Source: Methanoculleus sp. SDB | GTDB lineage: Archaea > Halobacteriota > Methanomicrobia > Methanomicrobiales > Methanomicrobiaceae | Length of the DNA stretch: 64,000 bases | Assembly: GCA_001412355.1 (NCBI GenBank) | Contig: LKUD01000031.1 | Coordinates: 1-64,000, forward strand | Direction of reading: 5' to 3' | Shown: positions 14,886-24,347 of the stretch, one piece after another | Position numbering within the stretch: the first letter of the stretch is position 1 | Layout of the letters: each line of letters opens with the position of its first letter | Notes under the pieces: generated by a model | Database searches by the model: none | The model's input: the letters and a program-made list of their open reading frames with translations, nothing else | What the model was told of the DNA's origin: nothing | Position numbers and translations under genes: made by a program

Positions 14886-17048
14886 TCAGCTGGCCTCGTA
14901 CGTGCCCGCATCCCCTCCTGCCATCTCGTCTGCCGATGAGACCATCCCCGTTATGGAGCCATCCGGCTCTTTGAGGAGGGTCGTATGCCAGAAGAGGGTT
15001 ACTTCACTCCCGTCGCGTGCAAGTACGGGGCTCATGGAATAGGCGGGCGGAGCGGCCGCCCCTGCCATAAGCTCCGTGAAGTGTGCCCGCTGGCGGTCAC
15101 GAATGCGATGAGGGACCAGCATCCCGAACCAGTCCCTGCCGATCAATTCATTTTCGGAATAGCCGAGGAGTGCGCATCCCCTGCGGTTCATACGCTCAAC
15201 CCGCCCGTCCGCGGCAATAACCGCCACCATCACTCCGGCCGTGTCGAGGTATCCCTGTGCCCTGTCCCGCTCCAGACGCAGCGATTCCTGAACCCGAAGA
15301 CGTGCGATGACATTGCCCGCCTGTGTCGCCACGGATTCGAGTGCGTGCATGCTCCAGGCCGGAAACGCTTCACAGGTCTTCGACGCCGCAATCATGCACG
15401 CTGTCATCACGCCATCATCGATTACAGGGATGCAGGCAACCGCTTTCAGGCCCGGCACCTCACGGTCGATCTCCAGCCAGACCGGGAGAGGGAGAGGGAT
15501 TCCCGGGGGGCGGTTCGCATGCTCTGCCGCCCGGAGGCAGTGCGCGGTTATCTCGCGGCACTGGACGGCAGTGATACCCCCGGTGCCACTGAATACGGGT
15601 TCCTTTCCGGATCCCGGATCCGCCATCATCACCGCTGTGTCAATCTCCGGGACATCAAGGAGAGCGGCAAGGCAGGAAGACACCGCCTCCGCAAAACATC
15701 CGGCAGAACCGAGCGTGATGGCAAGATCCCGCTGAGCCCGGACAAGTGCCATGGAATGGCGCTGATCGCTGATATCACCGGCAATGATGAGAAGATATTT
15801 CGGGCGTCCGCGTGCGTTCCTGATCGGGATGATGCGCATGTGCAGGAAACGGTCGCCATCATCCCCCGTCTTCACCCGTATCTCCTCAATCTCCACCGGG
15901 GACAGCGTATCCAGTGCCTGCCGGTCCGCCTCCCGTATCCGGGCCCCCGTATCCGGGCCGAAAAGATCTTCCGCATGCAGTCCTGAGATGTCGGTTGCGG
16001 TCATTCGAAAGAGTTTCTCGGCCGCCGTGTTGCAGAATACAAAGGCCTCGCCCTCAAGTTCGCGAACCATGACGATGCCCGGCATATTCTGGACAATGGA
16101 GTGGAGGAAGGATTTCCACTGGGAGATGCGCTTCACTGCGGCATTGCGTTCCGTCACGTCGCGGCATACAAGACGATATCCGGAGAATTCTCCGATTTCG
16201 TCGTACATCGGCCTGCCGCTCGCCTCAAGGACCACCGGCCTTCCGTCCTGAGCCCGCATCGTACACTCGACACATGAGAAGGAACGGGGGGGAACCGGCG
16301 AGATAATCTCCGGCACTTCGCCAGGCTCCATGTATGCGGAGAAGGGGGAGCCCGTCATCTCACCGGGCAGATATCCGAGCACATCGGAAATACGGGGGCT
16401 GACAAATGTGATGCTGCCGTGCTCGTCGATATTGAGAATGACATCATTGATCTCTTCTACAAGCGTACGGTAGGTAATTTCCCGTTCACGCAGCGTCTCC
16501 TCGGCCTGCTTCTGGTCTGTTATATCCTCCAGGATGACGGTCACTCCCGGACTTCCGTCATAAAAAACCGTCGGGATGATCTTAAACCGGAAAAAACGCT
16601 CCTCGCCGACCCTGAGGATACGCAGTTCCTCGAGCACCTCCGCGCCCCCCATCGCCTCACGGAGTTTCGCCCGGATAAGGGGGTGGTCGAATGCGGCAAG
16701 GTGCGAGTCACGCACTTCGCGCCCGATTATCTCCTCCCGCGATGCTCCGGTGAATGTGCAGAGCGCATCGTTCACCTGCACAACAATGAAATCGCGGTCG
16801 AGAACCACGACAAAATCTGAGGAGAAATTCAGCATCGCAGAGATCGGGACACGCTGGGACGGGAAAAACACCTTCGCCTTGCCGTAGGTTTTCATCTCAG
16901 CCTGCCCGGAGATGAGAAGCATGTCAAGGTACCGCGAGACCGTATTCCGGTTGATCTGCAGGTCGCGAGCAATGTCCGTGACGGACATCCCACGGGGATT
17001 ATCCTTTAAAATATCAATTATCCGGGAATTCTCTTCCGAAATAGGCAT
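14886..17048 (-). CDS. HTH-PAS-PAS-PAS-GAF-PAS signal-responsive regulator
   Basis: About 720 residues. An N-terminal winged helix (SVTDIARDLQINRNTVSRYLDML) is followed by three PAS domains (starting near FVVVLDRDFIVVQVND, DVILNIDEHGSITFVS and GIVMVRELEGEAFVFCN), a GAF-like domain (about residues 440-590) and a final PAS (GVMVAVIAADGRVERMN). There is no histidine kinase, so it appears to be a one-component regulator that couples sensing directly to DNA binding. Such HTH-PAS proteins are frequent in Methanomicrobiales. The ATG at 17048 (MPISEENSRI) is preferred because a GGGAG precedes it; in-frame starts exist at 17057 and 17129. It ends 18 bases from the convergent ACT-MBL gene. Confidence 0.85.
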   Translation of the reverse strand: MPISEENSRIIDILKDNPRGMSVTDIARDLQINRNTVSRYLDMLLISGQAEMKTYGKAKVFFPSQRVPISAMLNFSSDFVVVLDRDFIVVQVNDALCTFTGASREEIIGREVRDSHLAAFDHPLIRAKLREAMGGAEVLEELRILRVGEERFFRFKIIPTVFYDGSPGVTVILEDITDQKQAEETLREREITYRTLVEEINDVILNIDEHGSITFVSPRISDVLGYLPGEMTGSPFSAYMEPGEVPEIISPVPPRSFSCVECTMRAQDGRPVVLEASGRPMYDEIGEFSGYRLVCRDVTERNAAVKRISQWKSFLHSIVQNMPGIVMVRELEGEAFVFCNTAAEKLFRMTATDISGLHAEDLFGPDTGARIREADRQALDTLSPVEIEEIRVKTGDDGDRFLHMRIIPIRNARGRPKYLLIIAGDISDQRHSMALVRAQRDLAITLGSAGCFAEAVSSCLAALLDVPEIDTAVMMADPGSGKEPVFSGTGGITAVQCREITAHCLRAAEHANRPPGIPLPLPVWLEIDREVPGLKAVACIPVIDDGVMTACMIAASKTCEAFPAWSMHALESVATQAGNVIARLRVQESLRLERDRAQGYLDTAGVMVAVIAADGRVERMNRRGCALLGYSENELIGRDWFGMLVPHRIRDRQRAHFTELMAGAAAPPAYSMSPVLARDGSEVTLFWHTTLLKEPDGSITGMVSSADEMAGGDAGTYEAS

Positions 17049-17230
17049 TGCTCCCATACAACATACCGCATATCGGGATTTATGGCTTTCGTTGTCGCAC
17101 GCCATATTGCATGATTTAATGCATGGCATTGAACAAAACTTTTAAATATTTTTTTCCACAACATATGAATAACCAGAATCACGGTTCTGGTGATTTATCA
17201 TAAACGCGTTCGCCTCAATACTAACCCCCT

Positions 17231-17274
17231 GTTTCGAAAAGAGCCCGACCGGGGAAACGGGCTCTGACCGAAAC
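17231..17274. other. Composite hairpin, two perfect stems separated by a symmetric internal loop
   Basis: GTTTCG (17231-17236) pairs with CGAAAC (17269-17274), and GAGCCCG (17241-17247) with CGGGCTC (17258-17264), leaving a 4x4 internal loop and a 10-base apical loop. Thirteen pairs in this arrangement in an otherwise empty region suggest a structured RNA or a terminator; there is no T tract on either side. Confidence 0.45.
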
Positions 17275-17537
17275 GATTCCATCATGACACAGGGCATCTC
17301 CATTATGCCGCCGATCACCTCCGCATTACACACCAGCATGTAATACTCCTCTCAACAGCACACACAGACTCCCGGGCAGGGCGAACGCGTATGCGCCCGG
17401 AATAAACATGCCCCGCACATTTCTTCGTACCCATGACCCGTACCTCCGGGACGCGCGTATCCCTCTACTGGAACAAAAGTGAATGTGTGGCCGGGGCGGT
17501 GAGCGATACTGATTAACAATAACCATAATCTCCAGCC

Positions 17538-17595
17538 GTTAACACTCTGAATTTCAGCTTAAATTAACAATGGAGTGGACAGAATGCGTTAACGC
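17538..17595. promoter_or_regulatory. Cluster of operator-like dyads before the GAF kinase
   Basis: GTTAAC (17538-17543), the odd palindrome CTGAA-T-TTCAG (17547-17557), and the 10-base perfect palindrome GCGTTAACGC (17586-17595) fall in under 60 bases, with further TTAACA copies at about 17513 and 17564. All lie upstream of the TATA box at 17619. Confidence 0.45.
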
Positions 17596-17618
17596 TGAAA
17601 TATCACAAGACAAACCTC

Positions 17619-17628
17619 ATATATATAA
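17619..17628 (+). promoter_or_regulatory. TATA box of the GAF-domain kinase gene
   Basis: ATATATATAA-type sequence about 45 bases before the GTG start at 17671, which is itself preceded by GGAG at 17659-17662. This implies a leader of roughly 20 bases. Confidence 0.6.
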
Positions 17629-17670
17629 TTCTCGAAGTACTCCGTTACTATCAACCCAGGAGACGTTTCC

Positions 17671-20211
17671 GTGGTCACCCCCCCATCGCACATTGAATAT
17701 CGTGACATTCCTCTTTTTTTCGCAGCCTACGATACCGTAGAGATGCCCATCTGTATCAGTGACGGTGAAGGGAAGATCCGGTGGATCAACCAGGCCATGG
17801 AAGAATGGACCCGCACATCCCGTGACACCGTTGCCGGGATGGAAAATGGCATATTTTTCACTACCATCATCGCCCCTCTTCTCCATGACGGGAGCGCCTT
17901 CGCCGCGGAAATCGAAAACGCCGGTGCGCGGGCCGAAACAGTGAGGCACCGCATCTGCCATACACACGAGGACGGGGCCGAACGGCGCTGGTTTGATTTT
18001 TCCAGCGTGATCGTCCGGAATGGCACGCAGGCCAGCGGAAGGATCGATATCTTCAAGGATATCACCGTCCCGGTCAGCCTCAGGAGGGCCGAAAAACACC
18101 AGAAAGTTCTCCAGGCCCTGGTAGCGGAGATATCCGCGATGCTCGTCGCAACTCCGCTCACTGCAATCGAAGATACGATCAGGAAAGCGCTCAGGCGTCT
18201 TGGTGAGGGAACCGGAGTATCCCGGTGCCACCTCTTCCTGATGCGCGAAGACGGCAGCGGCAGAACATTCGAGTACGAATGGGATGCCCGCGCCGCATCC
18301 CCGGGTGAGGGATTGTCAGGAGTGACTGTCTTTCCGTTTCCCCGGCAGCCGGAGACCGGTGCGGGGGGACGTGTTCTTAAAACCGTAAGCATGAACGGAA
18401 CCCTCCAGAGCCACGCCGTACCGCTCCACGGAAGGACACTGGGGGGTTTCCTCTGCCTTGACATGCCCGCGGGCGATCTTCCGCTGCTCACCCACAACCA
18501 GCACCTGCTCAGGATGACGGGAGACATGTTCATCAACGTGCTGGAAAGTCTCCAGACGGACGAGGGGCTGAGGCGTCACGACACACTCTGTGAATCGGTA
18601 ATGAACGCATCGGGCAGCCTGCTGCGGTCGGCGGGCTGGGAGGATGATATTACCGGCGTGCTCAGTACGCTCGGAAAAGGCGCGGGCGTACACCGCGTCT
18701 ATCTTTTCGAGGTGTGCCATGAGGATGAGAACGGCATGCGCCTCTTCGAGTGGCATACACCCGATTTATCTCCGGGCATTGCACCAGGGGATAATGATGT
18801 GCCGTGGAAGGCCGGCGGGATGGAGGCATGGTCCGCAGCCCTCGCTCTTGGGCATGTGATCACCGGGATCACGGCAGATTTGCCGTCCCGTATACGGAGT
18901 ATCTTTTCAGAACGCCACGTAAAATCATTTGCCATCATCCCGGTTCGTACCGGGGAAGGCTGTTTCGGATATATCGGTTTCGAGGACTGCCAGACTGCCC
19001 GCTCCTGGACCCGGACTGAGATCGAGGCACTCAAAACCGCCGCCGACTCACTCGGGCTTATGATCCTGCGGAAGATGAAGGATCAGAAGGTGAAACAGTT
19101 CAATACCCAGCTGACCCTGATCAACGGAATTGTGGGCGCGGCTGCTTCGGTCAGCAGTCTTGAGGATATTATCGGGGAGACACTCCGGAGTACCATGAAG
19201 TTCCTCTCGGTTAAGGCCGGTGCGGTCTACCTCCTCTATCCTGAGAAACACGAGGGTCAACGGTTCCTGATTGAACGACAGGGCCCGAAACCCGAATTCC
19301 CGGCGAAGATAGACGCTCTGACGCCCGCGATTGCTCCGGTTCTCGCAGGCACACCGGTCTACGAGGCAGCGGCCGGCGAGGGACACCCGCGATGCGCATG
19401 GATACCCCTCGTGGGCGGCACGGCAGCTCCCGTGGGCGTCATGGCCCTTCTGCTCCGGGATGATCACCCGTTTGCAGCCTATGAAAAGCAGGCGCTCGAT
19501 GCTGTGGGAAGAGAATTCGGTGCCGCGATTACACGCGGTTTCCTGCAGGAGAGACTGGAGGACTCCATCGAGAAAGCAAACCTCTACCTCGATATCATGG
19601 CGCATGACATCAAAAATGCGACAACCGTTTCGATCATGTATGCCGATATGCTCAGGGAGATGGTGCACGGAGAACCGCTGGAATTCTCAGAAAAGCTTAT
19701 GGACAGCATCAGGAGGACTGTTGAGATCACCGACCACGTCTCGACCATTCGTCGCCTGCACGAAGAGGCCCCGGTGCTCAAACCCATGGATCTCGATGCA
19801 ATCATCAAAAAAGAGATCACCCGGTTCCCGAAGACGACGATCCACTATTCTCCGTCGAGTTTTCTCGTATGCGCCGACGATCTCATCAGCGAGATCTTCT
19901 ACAACCTCATCGGAAACAGTGTAAAATTCGGAGGTGAGGACGTTGAAGTCTTTATCAGGGTTGAAGAGCGGCAGCCGGGCTACGAGATCACGGTGGAAGA
20001 TACCGGACAGGGTATCCCCGACACCTTGAAGAACGTGATCTTCGACCGGTTCCAGCGCGGAACAAAGAAGGCCGCCGGGAAAGGCCTCGGCCTGTATATC
20101 GTCAGAACCCTTGTCGAGCGATACGGCGGCACCATCTCCGTGCATGATCGGGTTCCGGGCCATGCCGGGCAGGGCGCTTCGATCCGTTTCACCCTGAAAA
20201 AGGCCGAATAA
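17671..20211 (+). CDS. Soluble PAS-GAF-GAF-GAF histidine kinase
   Basis: An 846-residue protein without membrane helices. An N-terminal PAS (EMPICISDGEGKIRWIN, residues about 20-135) is followed by three GAF-like domains (about 145-290, 300-460, 475-620), then the kinase core: His box DIMAHDIKNATTV with His645, N box FYNLIGNSVKFGG, G1 VEDTGQGIP and G2 GKGLGLYIV. It should autophosphorylate His645 in response to small ligands. The start is GTG 17671 with GGAG eight bases upstream. No response regulator is encoded nearby, so the phosphate acceptor is elsewhere. It lies in tandem with the CHASE4 kinase, but a 146-base gap suggests separate promoters. Confidence 0.9.
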   Translation: MVTPPSHIEYRDIPLFFAAYDTVEMPICISDGEGKIRWINQAMEEWTRTSRDTVAGMENGIFFTTIIAPLLHDGSAFAAEIENAGARAETVRHRICHTHEDGAERRWFDFSSVIVRNGTQASGRIDIFKDITVPVSLRRAEKHQKVLQALVAEISAMLVATPLTAIEDTIRKALRRLGEGTGVSRCHLFLMREDGSGRTFEYEWDARAASPGEGLSGVTVFPFPRQPETGAGGRVLKTVSMNGTLQSHAVPLHGRTLGGFLCLDMPAGDLPLLTHNQHLLRMTGDMFINVLESLQTDEGLRRHDTLCESVMNASGSLLRSAGWEDDITGVLSTLGKGAGVHRVYLFEVCHEDENGMRLFEWHTPDLSPGIAPGDNDVPWKAGGMEAWSAALALGHVITGITADLPSRIRSIFSERHVKSFAIIPVRTGEGCFGYIGFEDCQTARSWTRTEIEALKTAADSLGLMILRKMKDQKVKQFNTQLTLINGIVGAAASVSSLEDIIGETLRSTMKFLSVKAGAVYLLYPEKHEGQRFLIERQGPKPEFPAKIDALTPAIAPVLAGTPVYEAAAGEGHPRCAWIPLVGGTAAPVGVMALLLRDDHPFAAYEKQALDAVGREFGAAITRGFLQERLEDSIEKANLYLDIMAHDIKNATTVSIMYADMLREMVHGEPLEFSEKLMDSIRRTVEITDHVSTIRRLHEEAPVLKPMDLDAIIKKEITRFPKTTIHYSPSSFLVCADDLISEIFYNLIGNSVKFGGEDVEVFIRVEERQPGYEITVEDTGQGIPDTLKNVIFDRFQRGTKKAAGKGLGLYIVRTLVERYGGTISVHDRVPGHAGQGASIRFTLKKAE

Positions 20212-20357
20212 GACGATTGAGCACCCCCCGCAGAAAGAATAACACTCTTTTATTAGGAGTTACGGCATAGATTGGTATACGCTTATCCAGAACCCACCGT
20301 CTTTTTCCGGACGAGACGAAAACGTTTCATTCACCCTTTTACCCGGGCGACCCGATT

Positions 20358-22805
20358 ATGGACCTTAGAACAAAAACTCTCATTTCATTCAACATCACGC
20401 TGATTATCATCATAGTTATCACTCTTATCCTCTCCTCAACACTCTTTCTTACCAGTTATACGCAACTTGAAGAAGAACAGATCAACAAGGACCTTGCACG
20501 GGTTCGAAACCTGATGGACATTCAGATTGAAGATATCAACCGGATTTGCGGGGATTATGCATCATGGGACGATACGTATGCCTATGTAAGCGGTGATAAG
20601 GCTGACTATGTCGCGGTGAACTTTGTTGCGGAAACCTATGAAAATCTCGGAATCAACGTGATACTCGTCAGCGATTCCCATATGCACATCATCTATGAAG
20701 GCGCCTATGATCCGGGGCTCCAGTCCTTTGTACCGGTGCCGGAAAATCTCCGTGTGTATCTGGATTATGACAGTCCGCTCTATCACGATCCATTGTCCCG
20801 GACGTACGCTGCCGGGATCATCAGTCTGCCCGAAGGGCCGATGCTGATCACCTCACGTCCCGTACTCACAAGCGATCAATCCGGCCCCCCGAACGGATTT
20901 TTTATCATGGGTGCCTACCTTGACGATACCCGCATCACCGCACTTTCCGATGCCATCGGTCTTCCCGTTTCCATCTCCGCACAAAACGATCGGAAATTCA
21001 CGAAGTCCGTCGAACCACGGAACGAATGGTTTTCCACTGGATTTACCCCGTTTGAGGATATTCTCGGAAATGAGGCATTTGTTATCAGTATCGAGGAACC
21101 GCGGGATATTTATAATCAGGGAAAGAACACCCTGGCGAGCTTTATCTTCATTCTCCTTCTCTTCGGCCTGATCTCGGGCATTCTCACAGTACTGGTCATC
21201 GACCGGAGCCTCCTCTCGCGCCTCAGTCTGCTTGCAACACACGTATCCGCTATCGGTACGGACGGGGATGTGAGCCGCCGTGTCGAAAGCGCGGGAGATG
21301 ATGAGCTCTCACATCTCGGGGAGGCTATAAACCGGATGCTGGCAACGATTGAGCAGATCCAGGAGACCCTGCAGGAGAGCGAGGCACGGTATCGGGGTAT
21401 CGTCAACGACCAGATGGAGTTCATCTGCCGATACCGCCCTGACGGTGTGGTTACCTTTGTCAACGATATCTTTTCCGCGTATGTGGATGTTCCCGCATCA
21501 TCAATCGTCGGCCGGAAATTTACCCAGACGCTCCTGTCCGATGACCTGCCCCTGTTTCAGGAGGCGCTCACGGCGGTGACGCCGGATGCGCCTGCCACCG
21601 ATGTGGAATTCAGGGTTATTCATCATGACGGCGCCGTGCGCTGGCAGCGGTGGGCGGTCAGGGCGATTTTTTCGCAGACAGACCGGATATCCGAATACCA
21701 GCTGATCGGACAGGATATCACCGAGCTGAAAAATGCCGAAGAGGCGTTGCGGGAGAGTCAGCGGATGCTCTCCACACTTATGAGCAATCTGCCGGGCATG
21801 GTATACAGGGGCGCGAATGACTCTCAATGGACAATGACATTTGTCAGCGATGGCGCACGCGATCTTACGGGGTATGAGCCTGAAGAGCTGACAGGCAGCG
21901 GCCGGGTCGCATTTGAAGACCTCATTCACCCTGAGGATATCCCGGATGTCTGGAAGACCATCCGGGATGGGATTGCAGAGAGAGCGCCATTCGCCATGAA
22001 TTACCGGATTATAACCCACTCAGGTAAGGAAAAATGGGTGAGAGAACTCGGACGGGGCGTATACGGGAAAGACGGCGAACTTCGTGCACTTGAAGGATTC
22101 ATCATGGATATCACCGCGATCAAGAAATCCCGGGACGCCATTTCCGAAGCGAACAAAAAACTCAATCTCCTCAACAACATCACCCGCCACGACATCCTTA
22201 ACCAGCTCACCGCGCTTCTCGGCTATATCGAACTCTCGCGGTCCGACATCACCGATGAGGGCGTCCGGCACTACTTTGAAAAAATGGAGAGAGCTGCACG
22301 GACAATCCACGAACAGATTCTTTTCACCCGTGATTACCAGCAGCTGGGTGTCATGGGTGCGCAGTGGTCACCCGTCAGGTCAGCCATATCCGAAGGTATG
22401 GCACGTCTCGATCTCAGTACCATCCGTCTTTCGGTTGATGTGGACGATATCCGGGTCTTTGCGGATCCGCTTCTCTTCAGAGTCTTTTATAATCTCGCCC
22501 ATAACAGCCTGATCCATGGGGGACCGGGGCTGTCGGAGATCCGGATTTCCGGTCATGAGACCGAGAGAGGATACCTGCTCCTCTACGATGATGATGGCGA
22601 AGGCATATCCCGTGAGGATAAAGATAAAATATTTAACGCAGGATACGGAAAAGTCACCGGATACGGGTTATTTTTAATCAGGGAAATCCTCGCCATCACC
22701 GGAATCGGGATACGGGAGAGCGGTGAAGAGGGAGAGGGTGCGAGGTTCGAAATCCTCATCCCTCCCGGGGCGTACAGGCTTGCGGCCGGGCCGGAGCATG
22801 CGTAA
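20358..22805 (+). CDS. Membrane histidine kinase with CHASE4, HAMP and two PAS domains
   Basis: An 815-residue sensor. TM1 (FNITLIIIIVITLILSSTLF) and TM2 (ASFIFILLLFGLISGILTVL, near residue 265) bracket a CHASE4-like extracellular domain (GDYASWDDTYAYVSG is the family hallmark). HAMP, two PAS domains (about 335-460 and 470-590) and the kinase core follow: NNITRHDILNQLTALLGY with His611, N box VFYNLAHNSLIHGG, and GEGI / GYGLFLIREI. CHASE4 ligands are unknown. The ATG 20358 directly precedes TM1. No cognate response regulator is nearby. Confidence 0.92.
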   Translation: MDLRTKTLISFNITLIIIIVITLILSSTLFLTSYTQLEEEQINKDLARVRNLMDIQIEDINRICGDYASWDDTYAYVSGDKADYVAVNFVAETYENLGINVILVSDSHMHIIYEGAYDPGLQSFVPVPENLRVYLDYDSPLYHDPLSRTYAAGIISLPEGPMLITSRPVLTSDQSGPPNGFFIMGAYLDDTRITALSDAIGLPVSISAQNDRKFTKSVEPRNEWFSTGFTPFEDILGNEAFVISIEEPRDIYNQGKNTLASFIFILLLFGLISGILTVLVIDRSLLSRLSLLATHVSAIGTDGDVSRRVESAGDDELSHLGEAINRMLATIEQIQETLQESEARYRGIVNDQMEFICRYRPDGVVTFVNDIFSAYVDVPASSIVGRKFTQTLLSDDLPLFQEALTAVTPDAPATDVEFRVIHHDGAVRWQRWAVRAIFSQTDRISEYQLIGQDITELKNAEEALRESQRMLSTLMSNLPGMVYRGANDSQWTMTFVSDGARDLTGYEPEELTGSGRVAFEDLIHPEDIPDVWKTIRDGIAERAPFAMNYRIITHSGKEKWVRELGRGVYGKDGELRALEGFIMDITAIKKSRDAISEANKKLNLLNNITRHDILNQLTALLGYIELSRSDITDEGVRHYFEKMERAARTIHEQILFTRDYQQLGVMGAQWSPVRSAISEGMARLDLSTIRLSVDVDDIRVFADPLLFRVFYNLAHNSLIHGGPGLSEIRISGHETERGYLLLYDDDGEGISREDKDKIFNAGYGKVTGYGLFLIREILAITGIGIRESGEEGEGARFEILIPPGAYRLAAGPEHA

Positions 22806-22860
22806 ACGGGAGGAATGCAGTACCGAGCATTTTTTCCATCGCGGGGAATATAACCTATCC

Positions 22861-23493
22861 ATGCGTACCTATTTCATCGGAGCCCTTATTGTGGGTCTTC
22901 TGCTTGTATGCGGCTGCACCGGCCCGGCTGCACCGCCCGCTACGCCCGTACCGACCACGGAGCCGGCACCCCCGGTGTCCACAGAAACGGCCACTCCCAC
23001 ACCGACTCCCGCCCCCTATGAGGACGCTCTCGCACTGGGAAGCTCCTTCCAATACGGAACGGACGAAGAGAAGCGGGAGATTACCATCTACCGCGCATTC
23101 ACCGTCCCCACCTACTGGTGGCATTCAACCGACACCGGATCGAACTGGGAGACAAAACCACTGAATGCCGAAAACAACCAGTTCCTCTTCGTATCCCTCA
23201 AAGTGAAGCATCTCGGTACGAAGAAGGAGATCGGTGCCCCACATCCTGCCAGTATCAGCGTTTTCTTTGATGGCGCGCTCTACCCCTCGTGGAGCGGTCG
23301 CGACAACGACTCCCCGTCGATCATCGATCTCGGCCTCCCGGCGGACGATTATTACGGCGGCATTCTCCGGCAGTACGAAACGCGGGACGGGTTTATCATC
23401 TTCGAAGTCCCGAAAACCCTGACACCCGATGCCGCGTACCTGCTCATCAACCTCGGCAACCAGTACGACGCCCCTGTCTGGAGACTTGGTTAA
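22861..23493 (+). CDS. Lipoprotein with Pro/Thr-rich linker
   Basis: A 210-residue protein with a lipobox (LLLVCGC at about residue 18), a Pro/Thr-rich linker to about residue 55, and a beta-rich domain containing NNQFLFVSLKVKHLGTKKE and FIIFEVPKTL, reminiscent of DUF4352 or Telomere-length-regulation-like immunoglobulin folds in archaeal lipoproteins. It is expected on the outer face of the membrane. The start at 22861 is placed at the signal peptide; a TATA-like AATATAA lies about 12 bases upstream, so the transcript may be nearly leaderless. Function unknown. Confidence 0.8.
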   Translation: MRTYFIGALIVGLLLVCGCTGPAAPPATPVPTTEPAPPVSTETATPTPTPAPYEDALALGSSFQYGTDEEKREITIYRAFTVPTYWWHSTDTGSNWETKPLNAENNQFLFVSLKVKHLGTKKEIGAPHPASISVFFDGALYPSWSGRDNDSPSIIDLGLPADDYYGGILRQYETRDGFIIFEVPKTLTPDAAYLLINLGNQYDAPVWRLG

Positions 23494-24317
23494 TGCAGGG
23501 GGGAGTGCAGGGCGGCAGGTAATTCTTCCTTTTTTCCAACGACGACCGAGGATTCCTCAAGCATGAGGTTCACACGCTCGGCGTGACCGGCCCGCCGGAA
23601 ATCGGTGCGAAGCGAAACGACCGGTATGTCGAGCGCATACGCGTATCCCATCTCCCATGAAGTCCCCGAATCAGCGTCCGCCCCGTCGATGACCGCCACC
23701 ACATAATCAACCGCCCGGAGTGTCTCGAGATGCCGGGCGAAGATGGCACGGTGCTCGTCGCGGTTCCGGGTATGGCTCGTGTCGCCGACCTCCTGCGGGA
23801 GGTAGACATCAAAGCAGTGCGCTGTCAGTAGTGTGTGAATTTCACGGTTATACGCCTGCTCCGCTTCGGAAAACAGCGGCGCTGCAAGATAAAGCCGGTA
23901 TGCCCCAAAGGTTTTCACATCGAGTGCCCGGATTTCCGGGAACCGCGCCAGAAACGCCCCCCTCCCCTCTTCTGCGATCCGGGTGCGGTGGGTACGGTTC
24001 ACCCCGCAGGCAGGTGAGGCATCGACCCCGATGATGGCAAGCGGCGCACCCCTGCGGTCGATTATATCCCTGACGTGGCGTTCCTGCTCATCGAGTATAC
24101 GGGAAAACGCTTCGGTATCGAGGCGGTCCCGGTAGCTTCCCGGCTTCCTGCCCCTGCCGAGATACTCGGTCTCCGGACAGGGCATCAGCACCATCTCGAT
24201 GCCGAACCGGCGGCACCGCTCACTGCATGCTGCGAACGCGTTTATGTCCTCCTGCCGGGTAATACCCTCAGCGCGGAGGGACGGGTCCTGTACGCAGGGG
24301 CACATCAGTACATACAT
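23490..24317 (-). CDS. Two-domain protein with nucleoside 2-deoxyribosyltransferase-like C-terminus
   Basis: A 275-residue protein. The N-terminal half (MYVLMCPCVQDPSLRAEG ... IIGVDASPACGVNRTHR) has conserved Cys residues and resembles the predicted DUF523/COG1683-like domain. The C-terminal half (LYLAAPLFSEAEQAYN, VVAVIDGADADSGTSWEMGYA) fits nucleoside 2-deoxyribosyltransferases, whose nucleophile and binding residues lie in DGxxxDSGTxxExG. A nucleotide-handling role is inferred. The ATG 24317 is chosen; the longer open frame relies on a TTG. Its 3' end overlaps the upstream lipoprotein's end by four bases, tail to tail. Confidence 0.75.
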   Translation of the reverse strand: MYVLMCPCVQDPSLRAEGITRQEDINAFAACSERCRRFGIEMVLMPCPETEYLGRGRKPGSYRDRLDTEAFSRILDEQERHVRDIIDRRGAPLAIIGVDASPACGVNRTHRTRIAEEGRGAFLARFPEIRALDVKTFGAYRLYLAAPLFSEAEQAYNREIHTLLTAHCFDVYLPQEVGDTSHTRNRDEHRAIFARHLETLRAVDYVVAVIDGADADSGTSWEMGYAYALDIPVVSLRTDFRRAGHAERVNLMLEESSVVVGKKEELPAALHSPLH

Positions 24318-24347
24318 TGAAGAGAGATTCGCGCTCAACCGTCTTAG

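Larger units (their letters stand above)
17049..17670. other. 622-base intergenic region with hairpin and repeated dyads
   Basis: I see no convincing gene here; short frames on the minus strand (17142-17339, 17326-17526) lack family features. The stretch holds a two-part hairpin at 17231-17274, a cluster of TTAAC-containing dyads at 17511-17600 and a TATA box at 17619-17628 for the downstream kinase. Base composition falls to A/T-rich in the last 150 bases. Confidence 0.6.

Noticed and set aside
16105-16125. ORB-like ATTTCCACTGGGAG
   Set aside because: Lacks the CCCC/GGGG string and lies inside the PAS regulator coding region.
17142-17339. 65-residue minus-strand frame upstream of the HTH-PAS gene
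   Set aside because: The composite hairpin lies inside it, residues look random, and no ribosome site is visible.
21028-21050. ORB-like TTTTCCACTGGATTT in the CHASE4 kinase
   Set aside because: Only the TTTCCACTGG core is shared and it sits in conserved coding sequence.
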